Source of the DNA: Anaerobacterium chartisolvens
GTDB taxonomy: Bacteria > Bacillota > Clostridia > Acetivibrionales > DSM-27016
DNA length: 64,000 nucleotides
Direction: 5' to 3'
Assembly: GCF_003337415.1 (NCBI RefSeq)
Contig: NZ_QPJT01000013.1
Coordinates: forward strand, 1-64,000
The first letter of the stretch is position 1, and every line of letters begins with the position of its first letter. Under the pieces are notes generated by a model that was not told the DNA's origin, searched no databases, and saw only the letters and a list, made by a program, of their open reading frames with translations. Of this stretch, positions 17,388-25,722 are shown piece after piece. The translations under genes and the position numbers were made by a program.

Positions 17388-17831
17388 ATGAAGATTTATA
17401 TGGACGTTTGCTGTTTCAACAGGCCATTCGACGACCAAACTCAGGATAAGATACGAATTGAGAGCGATGCCGTACTCGCTATTTTGTCAAAATGTATATC
17501 AGGAGAATGGCATTTGCTATCAAGTGAAGTGCTTGATATTGAAATTGAAAACACTCAAGACGAATGGAAAAAGAGTAAGGTCTATGAGCTTTATAACCTG
17601 GCAGAAGAAAAAATAATGTTAAATGATAAAATAATAAAGCGGGCATATGAAATTCAAAGCTTTGGTATTAAATCATTTGATAGCTTACATGTGGCTTCGG
17701 CTGAATATTCAAAAGCAGACATATTTCTGACCACTGATAAAAACTTGCTGCGTATGGCAGGACGGTTAAAATTGGATATCATAATAGTAAATCCATTGAA
17801 TTGGTTTATGGAGGTGGATGAAAATGAGTAG
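17388..17831 (+). CDS. PIN-domain protein, probable toxin
   Basis: A 147-residue PIN-fold nuclease. The opening IYMDVCCFNRPFDD carries the first acidic residue, ELEIE-like IEIENT the second, and SFDSLHVASAEY plus FLTTDKNLL the C-terminal acidic cluster typical of VapC-like RNases. ATG 17388 has AGGGTGAT six bases before it. The last codons overlap the next, smaller gene by eight bases, which suggests a two-gene module. The order is toxin first, the reverse of most VapBC pairs. Targets are unknown. Confidence 0.82.
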   Translation: MKIYMDVCCFNRPFDDQTQDKIRIESDAVLAILSKCISGEWHLLSSEVLDIEIENTQDEWKKSKVYELYNLAEEKIMLNDKIIKRAYEIQSFGIKSFDSLHVASAEYSKADIFLTTDKNLLRMAGRLKLDIIIVNPLNWFMEVDENE

Positions 17832-18030
17832 TATGGCAAGAGATTTAGGTACTATACGCAAGATGGGCATTAAGGCTCTAACAGAAAAGCTTGGTCCTGT
17901 GGGTATGGTTGAATTTATACGGCAATTTGACTCTGGTTACGGCGATTATACCAAAGAACGCCATGAATGGCTTGATAACATAGACATTAAGACAATCGTA
18001 AAACAAGCTGAGGCGAAAAGGGACAGATAA
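17824..18030 (+). CDS. Small protein, probable antitoxin of the PIN pair
   Basis: A 68-residue charged, helical protein (ARDLGTIRKMGIKALTEKLG) that overlaps the PIN gene and has GGAGGTGG at 17810-17817 before ATG 17824. Its partner and size point to an antitoxin. It has no AbrB or ribbon-helix-helix signature that I can see, so how it represses or binds is open. Confidence 0.65.
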   Translation: MSSMARDLGTIRKMGIKALTEKLGPVGMVEFIRQFDSGYGDYTKERHEWLDNIDIKTIVKQAEAKRDR

Positions 18031-18074
18031 TACCTGACTTGCAAATAGAAAAAAAGAGTTTTATAATAAATTAG

Positions 18075-18112
18075 TGCCCTGTAATAAAAATTTATTCCCA
18101 GCATGCAGGGCA
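18075..18112 (+). terminator. Hairpin after the toxin-antitoxin pair
   Basis: TGCCCTG (18075-18081) pairs with CAGGGCA (18106-18112), with an inner A/T-rich stem. It lacks a strong T run, so it may be a weak terminator. Confidence 0.4.
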
Positions 18113-18239
18113 TTAGTTGTGTGTTTAATAAGCTTTTACCTGTGTTTTATAGACTTAACACGCGGTAGCTTTGCGGTTTTACGGTTAAAGCCGGGAATTT
18201 TTAAGGACAACGATTAAAGACTATAAAGTGAGGGATATT

Positions 18240-18446
18240 ATGGCAAGGGTAATATTTAATGAAGAGATGTGCAAGGGCTGCAAGCTCTGTACAACGGTAT
18301 GTCCTAAAGGCATTGTTGTTATGAAAAACGACAAGCTCAACCTTAAGGGCTTTCATCCCGCCGGGGTCGAGGACATGGAAAAGTGCATAGGATGTGCATT
18401 TTGTGCGACTATTTGCCCTGATTGTGTAATTGAGGTTGAAAAGTAA
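18240..18446 (+). CDS. korD: 2-oxoacid:ferredoxin oxidoreductase, delta (ferredoxin) subunit
   Basis: A 68-residue two-[4Fe-4S] ferredoxin. Cys11, Cys14, Cys17 and Cys21 form the first CxxCxxCxxxCP cluster. CIGCAFCATICPDC forms the second. It passes electrons from the TPP subunit to ferredoxin. GTGAGGG precedes ATG 18240. It is the first gene of a four-gene set with the alpha, beta and gamma subunits in the usual delta-alpha-beta-gamma order. Confidence 0.9.
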   Translation: MARVIFNEEMCKGCKLCTTVCPKGIVVMKNDKLNLKGFHPAGVEDMEKCIGCAFCATICPDCVIEVEK

Positions 18447-18490
18447 AATAGTTTGGATTGATTCTTGCGTGAGCATTGTAAGGGGGATAT

Positions 18491-19558
18491 ATGATGGGAG
18501 AAAAATTATTAATGAAGGGGAACGAGGTAATTGCGGAGGCTGCTTTAAGGGCCGGCTGCAGGCACTATTTCGGATACCCTATAACGCCTCAGACTGAAAT
18601 AGCACACTATATGGCAAAAAGGATGCCTCAGGTCAATGGCACTTTTGTTCAGGCTGAGAGTGAGGTTGCGGCCATAAATATGGTTTATGGAGCGGCGAGT
18701 GCAGGGGTGAGGGTATTGACATCTTCATCAAGCCCCGGTATAAGCTTAAAGCAGGAGGGGCTTTCATACATGGCAGGCGCGGAGCTTCCTGCTGTGGTAG
18801 TAAATATAGTGAGGTGCGGCCCGGGGCTTGGAGGAATACTTCCGGCACAGTGTGATTATTTTCAGACTGTGAAGGGAGGAGGACATGGAGACTACAAGAT
18901 ATATACTCTGGCTCCGTGCAGCGTACAGGAGCTTTATGAACTGACGGTAGATGCCTTCAACATTTCCGACAGATATAGAATTGTCACAATGATAATGGGT
19001 GACGGTATCTTGGGACAGATGATGGAAGCTGTTGAGTTCAGGGACGAGCATGAGGAAAAGGTCATTCCCTATGATAAAGACTGGGCCACAACAGGCACAC
19101 AGATGAAGAGAGATAAAAATGTCGTTACTTCAATATATATAAATCCTGAGGTTTTGGAAAAGCATAATCAGAAGCTTCAGGCCAAATATGCAACGATAGC
19201 ACAGGAGGAGACAAGAGTTGAGGTCTTTAACTGTGAGGAGGCTGATATTATAGTGACTGCCTTCGGCACCGTTGCAAGAATTGTTAAAAATGTTATAAAG
19301 CTGGCTGAAAAGGAGGGCATTAAGGTTGGGCTTATAAGGCCTATTACACTGTGGCCCTTTCCTGACGCTGCTTTCCGGCAGTATAGTGAGACTGCTAAAG
19401 CTTTCCTTTCTGTGGAGATGAATGCCGGGCAGATGGTGGAGGATGTAAGATTGGCTGTTAACGGTAAAAGGCCGGTTTACTTTTATGGCAGAATGGGAGG
19501 CATGGTGCCTGCTCAAAGTGAGATATTGAACAAAATAAAAGAGATACTTGCAAAGTGA
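18491..19558 (+). CDS. korA: 2-oxoacid:ferredoxin oxidoreductase, alpha subunit
   Basis: A 355-residue subunit (numbered from 18491) carrying the pyruvate:ferredoxin oxidoreductase-type domains I and II. It has GNEVIAEAALRAGC, YFGYPITPQTEI, AESEVAAINMVYGA and TSSSSPGISLKQEG. Family members of this type accept 2-oxoglutarate (Kor) or branched-chain 2-oxoacids (Vor, where this subunit is called VorB). The sequence alone does not decide. AGGGGG at 18481-18486 also fits the second ATG at 18494. The complex converts a 2-oxoacid, CoA and ferredoxin to acyl-CoA, CO2 and reduced ferredoxin, or the reverse. Confidence 0.9.
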   Translation: MMGEKLLMKGNEVIAEAALRAGCRHYFGYPITPQTEIAHYMAKRMPQVNGTFVQAESEVAAINMVYGAASAGVRVLTSSSSPGISLKQEGLSYMAGAELPAVVVNIVRCGPGLGGILPAQCDYFQTVKGGGHGDYKIYTLAPCSVQELYELTVDAFNISDRYRIVTMIMGDGILGQMMEAVEFRDEHEEKVIPYDKDWATTGTQMKRDKNVVTSIYINPEVLEKHNQKLQAKYATIAQEETRVEVFNCEEADIIVTAFGTVARIVKNVIKLAEKEGIKVGLIRPITLWPFPDAAFRQYSETAKAFLSVEMNAGQMVEDVRLAVNGKRPVYFYGRMGGMVPAQSEILNKIKEILAK

Positions 19559-19585
19559 GGATGTCTTTACGGAAGGGGAATTGAA

Positions 19586-20332
19586 ATGGCTGTAGCTTTT
19601 AAAAAACCACACGCATTGGCGGATGCTTCAATGCACTATTGCCCGGGGTGTACGCATGGAATAGTACACAGGCTTATAGCCGAGGCCATAGATGAGCTTG
19701 GGATAGAGGGTAAGACGATAGGAATTTCTCCTGTCGGATGCACCTATAATAATTATGAATATTTTAATTGCGACATGGTCCAGGCGGCTCACGGGAGGGC
19801 TCCTGCCGTGGGTACGGGGGTTAAAAGGGCAAATCCCGATAATGTAGTTTTTACTTATCAGGGAGACGGAGATCTTGCTGCCATTGGTACTGCCGAGATA
19901 ATACATGCTGCGGCAAGGGGAGAAAATATCACTACCATATTTGTAAACAACGCAATATATGGCATGACAGGAGGCCAGATGGCTCCTACCACCCTGCTTG
20001 ATCAGGTCACAACCACCTCGCCTTATGGAAGAAAGCCCGATATAAACGGCTTCCCCATAAATGTCTGTAACATGATATCAACCCTTGAGGGAGCTGTTTT
20101 TATTGAAAGGGTTTCAATGCATGACATAAAGAATATAATGAATGCTAAAAAGGCTATTAAAAGAGCCTTTGAGGTTCAAATGGCAAAGAAGGGCTTCTCT
20201 ATTGTAGAGGTTCTGTCCTCCTGCCCTACAAACTGGGGGATGTCCCCTGTAGAGGCTTTAAAGTGGATAAATGATAAAATGGTTCCTATATATCCGCTTG
20301 GAAATTTTAAGGGTAAGGATTTGGAGGTGTGA
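19586..20332 (+). CDS. korB: 2-oxoacid:ferredoxin oxidoreductase, beta (TPP) subunit
   Basis: A 248-residue thiamine pyrophosphate-binding subunit. HYCPGCTHG near the N-terminus, the TPP/Mg motif GDGDLAAIG with downstream NNAIYGMTGGQ, and the C-terminal ILE-like VEVLSSCPTNW stretch are typical. GGAAGGGG precedes the ATG. The gamma subunit begins one base after its stop. Confidence 0.92.
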   Translation: MAVAFKKPHALADASMHYCPGCTHGIVHRLIAEAIDELGIEGKTIGISPVGCTYNNYEYFNCDMVQAAHGRAPAVGTGVKRANPDNVVFTYQGDGDLAAIGTAEIIHAAARGENITTIFVNNAIYGMTGGQMAPTTLLDQVTTTSPYGRKPDINGFPINVCNMISTLEGAVFIERVSMHDIKNIMNAKKAIKRAFEVQMAKKGFSIVEVLSSCPTNWGMSPVEALKWINDKMVPIYPLGNFKGKDLEV

Positions 20333-20333
20333 C

Positions 20334-20870
20334 ATGGGTATTCAACAGGATATTATCATAGCCGGATTCGGCGGACAGGGAATTCTGTCGGCGGGAAGGC
20401 TTTTGGCATACGCAGGGATGCTTGAGAACAAGAATGTATCATGGCTGCCGTCCTACGGCCCTGAGATGAGGGGCGGAACCGCAAACTGCAATGTCATCAT
20501 TTCGGAGGAGCCGGTGGGCTCGCCCATTTTAAACAGCGCAACAACACTGGTGGTTATGAACGGACCTTCTCTGGACAAGTTTGAAGGAGTGGTGGAAAAG
20601 GGGGGCATTATAATTATAGACAGCTCCCTTGTTGACAGAAAGGTAAAAAGAAGTGATGTGGAGGCTTGTGAAATTCCTGCCACAATGATGGCATCGGATA
20701 TGGGAAACCTCACATATGCAAATATAATTATGCTCGGCAAGCTTATTGCCAAAACGGCAATAATAGACAAGTCCAATTTTGAGAAGGCTCTTATCAAGGT
20801 TTTACCTCCTAAAAAGCATTATATGATTCCTGAAGAAATGAAAGCCTTAGAGCTGGGAATGAGCTATTAA
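20334..20870 (+). CDS. korC: 2-oxoacid:ferredoxin oxidoreductase, gamma subunit
   Basis: A 178-residue subunit with the domain III opening DIIIAGFGGQGILSAGRLLA and SYGPEMRGGTANC, characteristic of the gamma subunit that helps bind CoA. GGAGGTG lies at the end of the beta gene and sets the start at 20334. The frame is open 21 codons further upstream inside korB. A strong terminator follows directly, closing the operon. Confidence 0.92.
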   Translation: MGIQQDIIIAGFGGQGILSAGRLLAYAGMLENKNVSWLPSYGPEMRGGTANCNVIISEEPVGSPILNSATTLVVMNGPSLDKFEGVVEKGGIIIIDSSLVDRKVKRSDVEACEIPATMMASDMGNLTYANIIMLGKLIAKTAIIDKSNFEKALIKVLPPKKHYMIPEEMKALELGMSY

Positions 20871-20873
20871 TAA

Positions 20874-20930
20874 CAAAAAGAAACGGCGTTGATTCTACTA
20901 GAGAATCAGCGCCATTTCTTTTTGTTTTAA
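20874..20930 (+). terminator. Strong terminator after the oxidoreductase operon
   Basis: AAAAAGAAACGGCG...TTGATTCT pairs with AGAATCA...CGCCATTTCTTTTT around CTAG. The T tract follows. The A-rich left side would also serve the converging glutamine synthetase transcript. Confidence 0.93.
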
Positions 20931-20953
20931 ATATAATGTAAAATTAAAAATTC

Positions 20954-23047
20954 TTATACCTTAAACAGCATTTCACCATAAGTAGGCAATGGCCATATGT
21001 CTGCATCAACGATAGCTTCAAGCTTATCGGCCGCAGCCCTCAGCTCGCCCATTTTCTTGAACACATCAAAGGTGTAGAAATAAGCCTGGCTGTATGTGTC
21101 ACCGTGAAGGTTTGAAGCCTTTTCAACCGAATCCTCAAGTATACCTATTTCCTTCTTTAAGGAAGAAGCAAGCGAGGAAGCCTCTGTAAGCAGCTCTGAC
21201 TGTGCGCTTATGTCCGCTGCAATTCCGGTGGACTTAATGAAATTAATTGAGCCGGCAAGCTCTGAAGTAAACTTAATTGCTGCGGGAAGAATCTCACGCT
21301 TTGCCATTTCAAGAGTAGTAAGAGCCTCTATATTAATTGTCTTTATATAATGCTCAAGGGAAATTTCATACCTTGACTGCATTTCAACTCTGCTAAGTAC
21401 GGAATGCTTCTCCATTACAGCAAGGTTTTTCTCACTAATCAATGCCTTTATTGACTCAACAGTAGTGCGGATGTTGGGAAGTCCCCTCTTTTCAGCTTCC
21501 TCAACCCATTCGTCGGAATAACCGTTGCCGTTGAATATAACCCTCTTATGGTCTTTAACAATTTCGGTAAGTATCGACTGAACTTCAGAATCAAAGTCAC
21601 TTGCCTTTTCAAGCCTGCTGGCTATAATGCTGAGCACTTCGGCAACAATAGTATTGAGAGTAAAGTTAGCCGCTGCAATTGATGCTGATGAACCTACCAT
21701 TCTGAACTCAAACTTATTTCCTGTAAACGCGAAAGGCGAAGTTCTGTTTCTGTCTGTAGAATCCTTAGGAAGAGCGGGAAGGGTGCTGACTCCTATTTTT
21801 AATTCTCCTCCCTGCTTGCTGCTGGTGGCACCGCCGTTTTCAATCTGCTCAAGTATGTCGGAAAGCTGTTCTCCCAAAAATATTGATATAATAGCCGGAG
21901 GCGCTTCGTTTGCACCAAGACGGTGATCGTTGCCGGGGTTTGCGGCAGCAACCCTGAGAAGGTCGGCATACTCGTCTACAGCCTTTACAACAGCGCACAG
22001 GAATACAAGGAACTGGGCATTGTCATGGGGAGTAGAACCGGGCTCCAATAAATTTTGACCTTCGTTGGTACCCATTGACCAGTTATTGTGCTTGCCGGAA
22101 CCGTTTACGCCGGCAAAAGGCTTTTCATGGAGCAGGCATACAAGGCCGTGCCTTAAAGCAACCTTCTTCATTAACTCCATTGTAAGCTGGTTGTGGTCTG
22201 TGGCAATATTGGTAGTGGTGAATATCGGAGCCAGCTCATGCTGAGCGGGGGCAACCTCGTTATGCTTTGTTTTAGCCGATATGCCTAATTTCCACAGCTC
22301 TTCGTCAAGCTCCTTCATGAAGCAGGAAATTCTCTCCTTTATATTGCCGAAGTAATGATCCTCAAGCTCCTGACCCTTAGGAGGCTTTGCACCGAAAAGC
22401 GTTCTGCCTGTGTAAATAAGATCCTTGCGCTTGTCATACATTGACTTGTCAATTAAAAAATACTCCTGCTCGGGGCCAACAGTAGTGATAACATTTTTTG
22501 CGGAGGTGTTTCCGAATAATTTTAAAATACGCATTGCCTGCGACGATAAAGCTTCCATTGACTTTAAAAGAGGGGTTTTCTTATCCAGTGCCTCTCCTGT
22601 ATAGGAACAAAAGGCTGTCGGGATGCAGAGCGTACCGTCCTTTATGAAAGCGGGAGAGGTGCAGTCCCAAGCGGTATAGCCTCTTGCTTCAAAGGTTGCT
22701 CTCAATCCGCCTGAAGGGAAGGATGAAGCGTCGGGCTCACCCTTTATGAGCTCCTTGCCGGAAAACTCCAAAATAACCTTACCGTCTGATGTCGGGCTTA
22801 TAAAGGAGTCATGTTTTTCAGCGGTGATGCCTGTCATGGGCTGGAACCAGTGAGTGAAATGAGTGCAGCCCTTTTCTATAGCCCAATCCTTCATTGCGTT
22901 TGAAACTACCTCTGCAACTGCGGGATCAAGAGCAAGACCTTCATTGATAGTCTTCTTCAAAGCTTTATATGTTGACTTGGGAAGACGCTCTTTCATTACC
23001 GCGTCGTTAAAAACATTTGAACCGAAAAATTCACTTAAATTGCTCAT
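20954..23047 (-). CDS. glnN: Glutamine synthetase type III
   Basis: A 697-residue ATP-dependent ammonia-assimilating enzyme, the long GSIII type found in Bacteroidetes, cyanobacteria and Clostridia. Recognisable blocks are [59 protein letters not shown] and [18 protein letters not shown]. These carry the metal- and ATP-binding residues. The C-terminal half is largely helical. GGGG upstream of the ATG sets the start. It is a single gene. Its leader has a terminator and paired hexaloop hairpins (see that entry), so nitrogen control by antitermination is likely. Confidence 0.96.
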   Translation of the reverse strand: MSNLSEFFGSNVFNDAVMKERLPKSTYKALKKTINEGLALDPAVAEVVSNAMKDWAIEKGCTHFTHWFQPMTGITAEKHDSFISPTSDGKVILEFSGKELIKGEPDASSFPSGGLRATFEARGYTAWDCTSPAFIKDGTLCIPTAFCSYTGEALDKKTPLLKSMEALSSQAMRILKLFGNTSAKNVITTVGPEQEYFLIDKSMYDKRKDLIYTGRTLFGAKPPKGQELEDHYFGNIKERISCFMKELDEELWKLGISAKTKHNEVAPAQHELAPIFTTTNIATDHNQLTMELMKKVALRHGLVCLLHEKPFAGVNGSGKHNNWSMGTNEGQNLLEPGSTPHDNAQFLVFLCAVVKAVDEYADLLRVAAANPGNDHRLGANEAPPAIISIFLGEQLSDILEQIENGGATSSKQGGELKIGVSTLPALPKDSTDRNRTSPFAFTGNKFEFRMVGSSASIAAANFTLNTIVAEVLSIIASRLEKASDFDSEVQSILTEIVKDHKRVIFNGNGYSDEWVEEAEKRGLPNIRTTVESIKALISEKNLAVMEKHSVLSRVEMQSRYEISLEHYIKTINIEALTTLEMAKREILPAAIKFTSELAGSINFIKSTGIAADISAQSELLTEASSLASSLKKEIGILEDSVEKASNLHGDTYSQAYFYTFDVFKKMGELRAAADKLEAIVDADIWPLPTYGEMLFKV

Positions 23048-23100
23048 TTTTATATCCCCTTTCTAAAATGAAAATAATTATTAATTAATTTATATTGCGG

Positions 23101-23185
23101 AAAAATAAAAAAAGCGCATCAAAATAAATTTGAAACGCCTTTGTCCGTCTAAAATTAAATAAGTTTAAAACGCCATTGTTTAAAC
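23101..23185 (-). promoter_or_regulatory. ANTAR-type antitermination leader of the glutamine synthetase gene
   Basis: Read on the minus strand, two hairpins carry hexaloops AATGGC (within 23163-23185) and AAAGGC (within 23132-23146). Both fit the AxxGxx pattern bound by ANTAR regulators. The second hairpin shares the sequence GGCGTTTCAAA with the left arm of a terminator (23101-23142, ending in a T-rich tract), so the two are mutually exclusive. A dimeric ANTAR protein stabilising the hairpins would allow read-through into glnN. The ANTAR regulator itself is not in this window. Confidence 0.75.
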
Positions 23186-23328
23186 ATTTTTATTTTTCTC
23201 AATATATATACTAACGTTTTTTTATTAAAAATGCAAGTTTTAATTTTAAAAAATTCATAAAATTTATGCTTTTATGGATTTTATTATCTGCTTTAAATTA
23301 AAGAAGGAAAGCAGGCGGATAATATAAT

Positions 23329-23652
23329 TTAAGTCATATATATCTCCTGTGGGCTGCCTCCACGCATACAGTCGGTGTCTTCATTTGTGCAGCCGCTGTA
23401 GCTGTGCCGGTGCATACAGCCTTGCTCAACAAACCCTTCTATTTTATGCACATGCCCGTTTTCTGTCTTTATAGGCAGCCCTGTAATTGCACAATAGTAA
23501 TGAGTGTGGGAAGCATATGAACAAGTTCCTCTTAAATAGTGAAAATGTACTGCATTAAAGCCCAGCATACTTTCGGTGTAGCCGCACATTCTGTGCTTAT
23601 GGCCGTTTTCGGTATTAGTCTCAAGCTTGTACATGTGCAAATGATAATGCAT
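23329..23652 (-). CDS. YmaF-like His-rich small protein
   Basis: A 107-residue protein unusually rich in His, Cys and Tyr (MHYHLHMYKLET, ENGHKHRMCGYT, GTCSYASHTHYY, ENGHVHKIEGF). The repeated TENGHxHxxxG pattern matches my memory of the YmaF family, whose function is unknown. His and Cys clusters suggest metal binding. AAGGAGC precedes the ATG at 23652. The frame extends 13 codons upstream without support. There is no signal peptide. Confidence 0.75.
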   Translation of the reverse strand: MHYHLHMYKLETNTENGHKHRMCGYTESMLGFNAVHFHYLRGTCSYASHTHYYCAITGLPIKTENGHVHKIEGFVEQGCMHRHSYSGCTNEDTDCMRGGSPQEIYMT

Positions 23653-23901
23653 TTTAAAGCTCCTTTCCGTATACACTAAAAGAAATTTCATTTTTATTTT
23701 CTGAAAAATAAAATTTTTCAGACTAATGGGAAAAACCTCCGTATATACTGTGGGATGAAAATTTTGTCCGGCAAATATGTAAAGTCCGTATTGAGGTTAT
23801 AAGTATAAATTGTGCAAAATAATATGTTTTATTAGAAAAATTTTTTTCATTTATGGAAAAATTAATATATAAGGTATTTGTTAATTATATTTAACACTTT
23901 A

Positions 23902-23982
23902 TTGACGCTCACAAGCTAAAATGCTATTATTAAATAGTTCAAAACCATAACTATTCAATAACTGAACAGTTATAGTTTTGAA
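23902..23982 (+). promoter_or_regulatory. Promoter and palindromic operator of the marR-efflux operon
   Basis: TTGACG (23902-23907) and TATTAT (23925-23930) are separated by 17 bases. Directly downstream, TTCAAAACCATAACT (23938-23952) and AGTTATAGTTTTGAA (23968-23982) match as an inverted repeat in 14 of 15 positions, with a smaller TTCA/TGAA repeat between. A MarR dimer bound here would block initiation, giving autorepression of the operon. The stretch 23653-23901 shows nothing else. Confidence 0.85.
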
Positions 23983-24015
23983 GTTTTATAAAAGCTTTAA
24001 TATGGGGGCTTGGGA

Positions 24016-24441
24016 ATGAATAGAGAAATTTTGGTTGAAAATTTAATAGAATTTCTTCCTATACTTTATAAGAAATTTTTTAAAGGGCTGGATGTGTGTG
24101 AAATTACAAAGCAGCAGTTCGAGCTACTGTATTGTGTAGGCCAGTGGGATGAAAAGCCTATGACATATTATTGCTCCAAAATGCTGGTGTCAAAGTCGAA
24201 CCTTAGTATAATTGCCGACAGGCTTATAGAGGAAGGATTTTTGGAAAGAAATACTTTGCCCGAGGACCGGAGGGTAATACTTCTAAGACTTAGCGAAAAG
24301 GGAAGGGGGTTTTTATGTGATCAAACAAACAAGTTCAAGAAGGAAATAATTAATAAGCTTGAAAAATTTGATGAAAATGATATAAAAAGGCTGAATGAAA
24401 TTATGCAGGAGGCAAGGGAAATAGTTACTAAATTGGATTAA
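24016..24441 (+). CDS. MarR-family transcriptional regulator
   Basis: A 141-residue winged-helix repressor. Its recognition region MLVSKSNLSIIADRLIEEGFLER and the wing sequence PEDRRVILLRLSEKG are typical MarR. GGGGG at 24003-24007 is best spaced for ATG 24016. It is first in a three-gene operon with an adaptor and an RND pump. The palindrome over its own promoter makes it the likely local, ligand-sensitive repressor of the efflux system. Confidence 0.9.
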   Translation: MNREILVENLIEFLPILYKKFFKGLDVCEITKQQFELLYCVGQWDEKPMTYYCSKMLVSKSNLSIIADRLIEEGFLERNTLPEDRRVILLRLSEKGRGFLCDQTNKFKKEIINKLEKFDENDIKRLNEIMQEAREIVTKLD

Positions 24442-24472
24442 TTACTAAAACAAAACAGGGAGGTAAATATTC

Positions 24473-25705
24473 ATGAAATTAAAGAAGGCCATTATATTAA
24501 CGCTGGGAATATCGCTTCTTTTAAGCGGATGCAGCTCCGGCACGTCGGATGAGAATGCCGAGGAGGTAAAGCCTGTTGCTATAAGCGTATCAAAGGTGTT
24601 AAGAACGGATATACAGAGCATAAAGACGGTAATAGGAAAGGTGAAGCCTTCACAGGATATTAGTGTGGTTGCAAAGACACCGGGAAAGGTCAGCAAAATT
24701 TATGTGGAAGTGGGACAGGAGGTAAAAAAGGGAGATCCGCTGCTTACAATTGAGGATAAGGATATAAAGCTTCAGGTGGAACAGGCCAAGGCAGCCTTGA
24801 ATGCAGCCAGTGCAAACCTTGACAGGACATCGGGGGGGTCTATGGAGCTTCAGCTTGCCCAGCTCAAATCTACTCTTGAGACTACCAGAATGGCAATGGA
24901 TAATGCAAAAACCGCTTACGAAAATGTTCAGAAGCTATATGAAAATGGGGCTGCCTCCAAAAGGGAGCTTGATTCTGCCGAGACGGGATACAAGACTGCA
25001 TTGGAGCAGTACAATACTGCAAAGAGTGCGGCTGAGCTCACAGAGGCTAAGATAAACAGCGAGAGCATAGAGACAGTCAAGGCTCAGGTAAAGCAGGCCG
25101 AGGTGGCATATGAAATAGCCAAAACCCAACTGGAAAATATAACGCTTACCGCGCCTATGGACGGAGTTATATCAAAAAGGATGGTTGACGCAGGGGAATT
25201 TGTATCGAACGCCGCTCCCGCCTTTACCCTTGTAAATGTATCGGATGCCGTTGTGGAAATAAATGTTACGGAAAACATGATAAACAAGATAAATGTAGGG
25301 GATAAATACAAGGTTGTGTTCAAGTCTCTGGACAACCAGGAGTATACGGGAGAGGTTATAAGCGTAAGCCCTGATGCAGACCCTGCGTCTAACACCTTCC
25401 TTATAAGATTGGCGATATCCGGCGAAGAAGGAAAAATAAAGGGAGGAATGCTTGCTACCGTAAGCCTTGTTGAAGAGTCAAAGAAGAATGTTATGGCTGT
25501 TGCTATAGATTGTGTTGTGGAGGATGGAGGTAAAAAGGCCATTTACCTTGTCGACGGGGAGCTTGCAGTAAAAAAGGATGTCGTTACAGGGCTTTCCGAT
25601 GAAGAGCTTTTGGAGGTATCAGGGGATTTTAAGGAAGGCGATACAGTTATATTTAAAGGACAGGATTTTGTAAAAGACGGTACAAAGGTTACTGTTATTA
25701 ATTGA
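24473..25705 (+). CDS. RND efflux periplasmic-adaptor-type lipoprotein (membrane fusion protein)
   Basis: A 410-residue adaptor with lipobox LLSGC at about residue 20. It has a biotinyl-lipoyl half (VVAKTPGKVSKIYVEVGQEVKKGDPLL), a long alpha hairpin rich in Ala/Glu (residues about 105-205), the second lipoyl half (LTAPMDGVISKRMVDAGEFV) and beta-barrel domains (AKVVFKSLDNQEYTGEV). Its stop overlaps the region just before the pump start. In a Gram-positive cell it would sit on the outer face of the membrane and help the pump, without an outer-membrane channel. Confidence 0.92.
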   Translation: MKLKKAIILTLGISLLLSGCSSGTSDENAEEVKPVAISVSKVLRTDIQSIKTVIGKVKPSQDISVVAKTPGKVSKIYVEVGQEVKKGDPLLTIEDKDIKLQVEQAKAALNAASANLDRTSGGSMELQLAQLKSTLETTRMAMDNAKTAYENVQKLYENGAASKRELDSAETGYKTALEQYNTAKSAAELTEAKINSESIETVKAQVKQAEVAYEIAKTQLENITLTAPMDGVISKRMVDAGEFVSNAAPAFTLVNVSDAVVEINVTENMINKINVGDKYKVVFKSLDNQEYTGEVISVSPDADPASNTFLIRLAISGEEGKIKGGMLATVSLVEESKKNVMAVAIDCVVEDGGKKAIYLVDGELAVKKDVVTGLSDEELLEVSGDFKEGDTVIFKGQDFVKDGTKVTVIN

Positions 25706-25722
25706 CGAATGGAGGTGATAGG

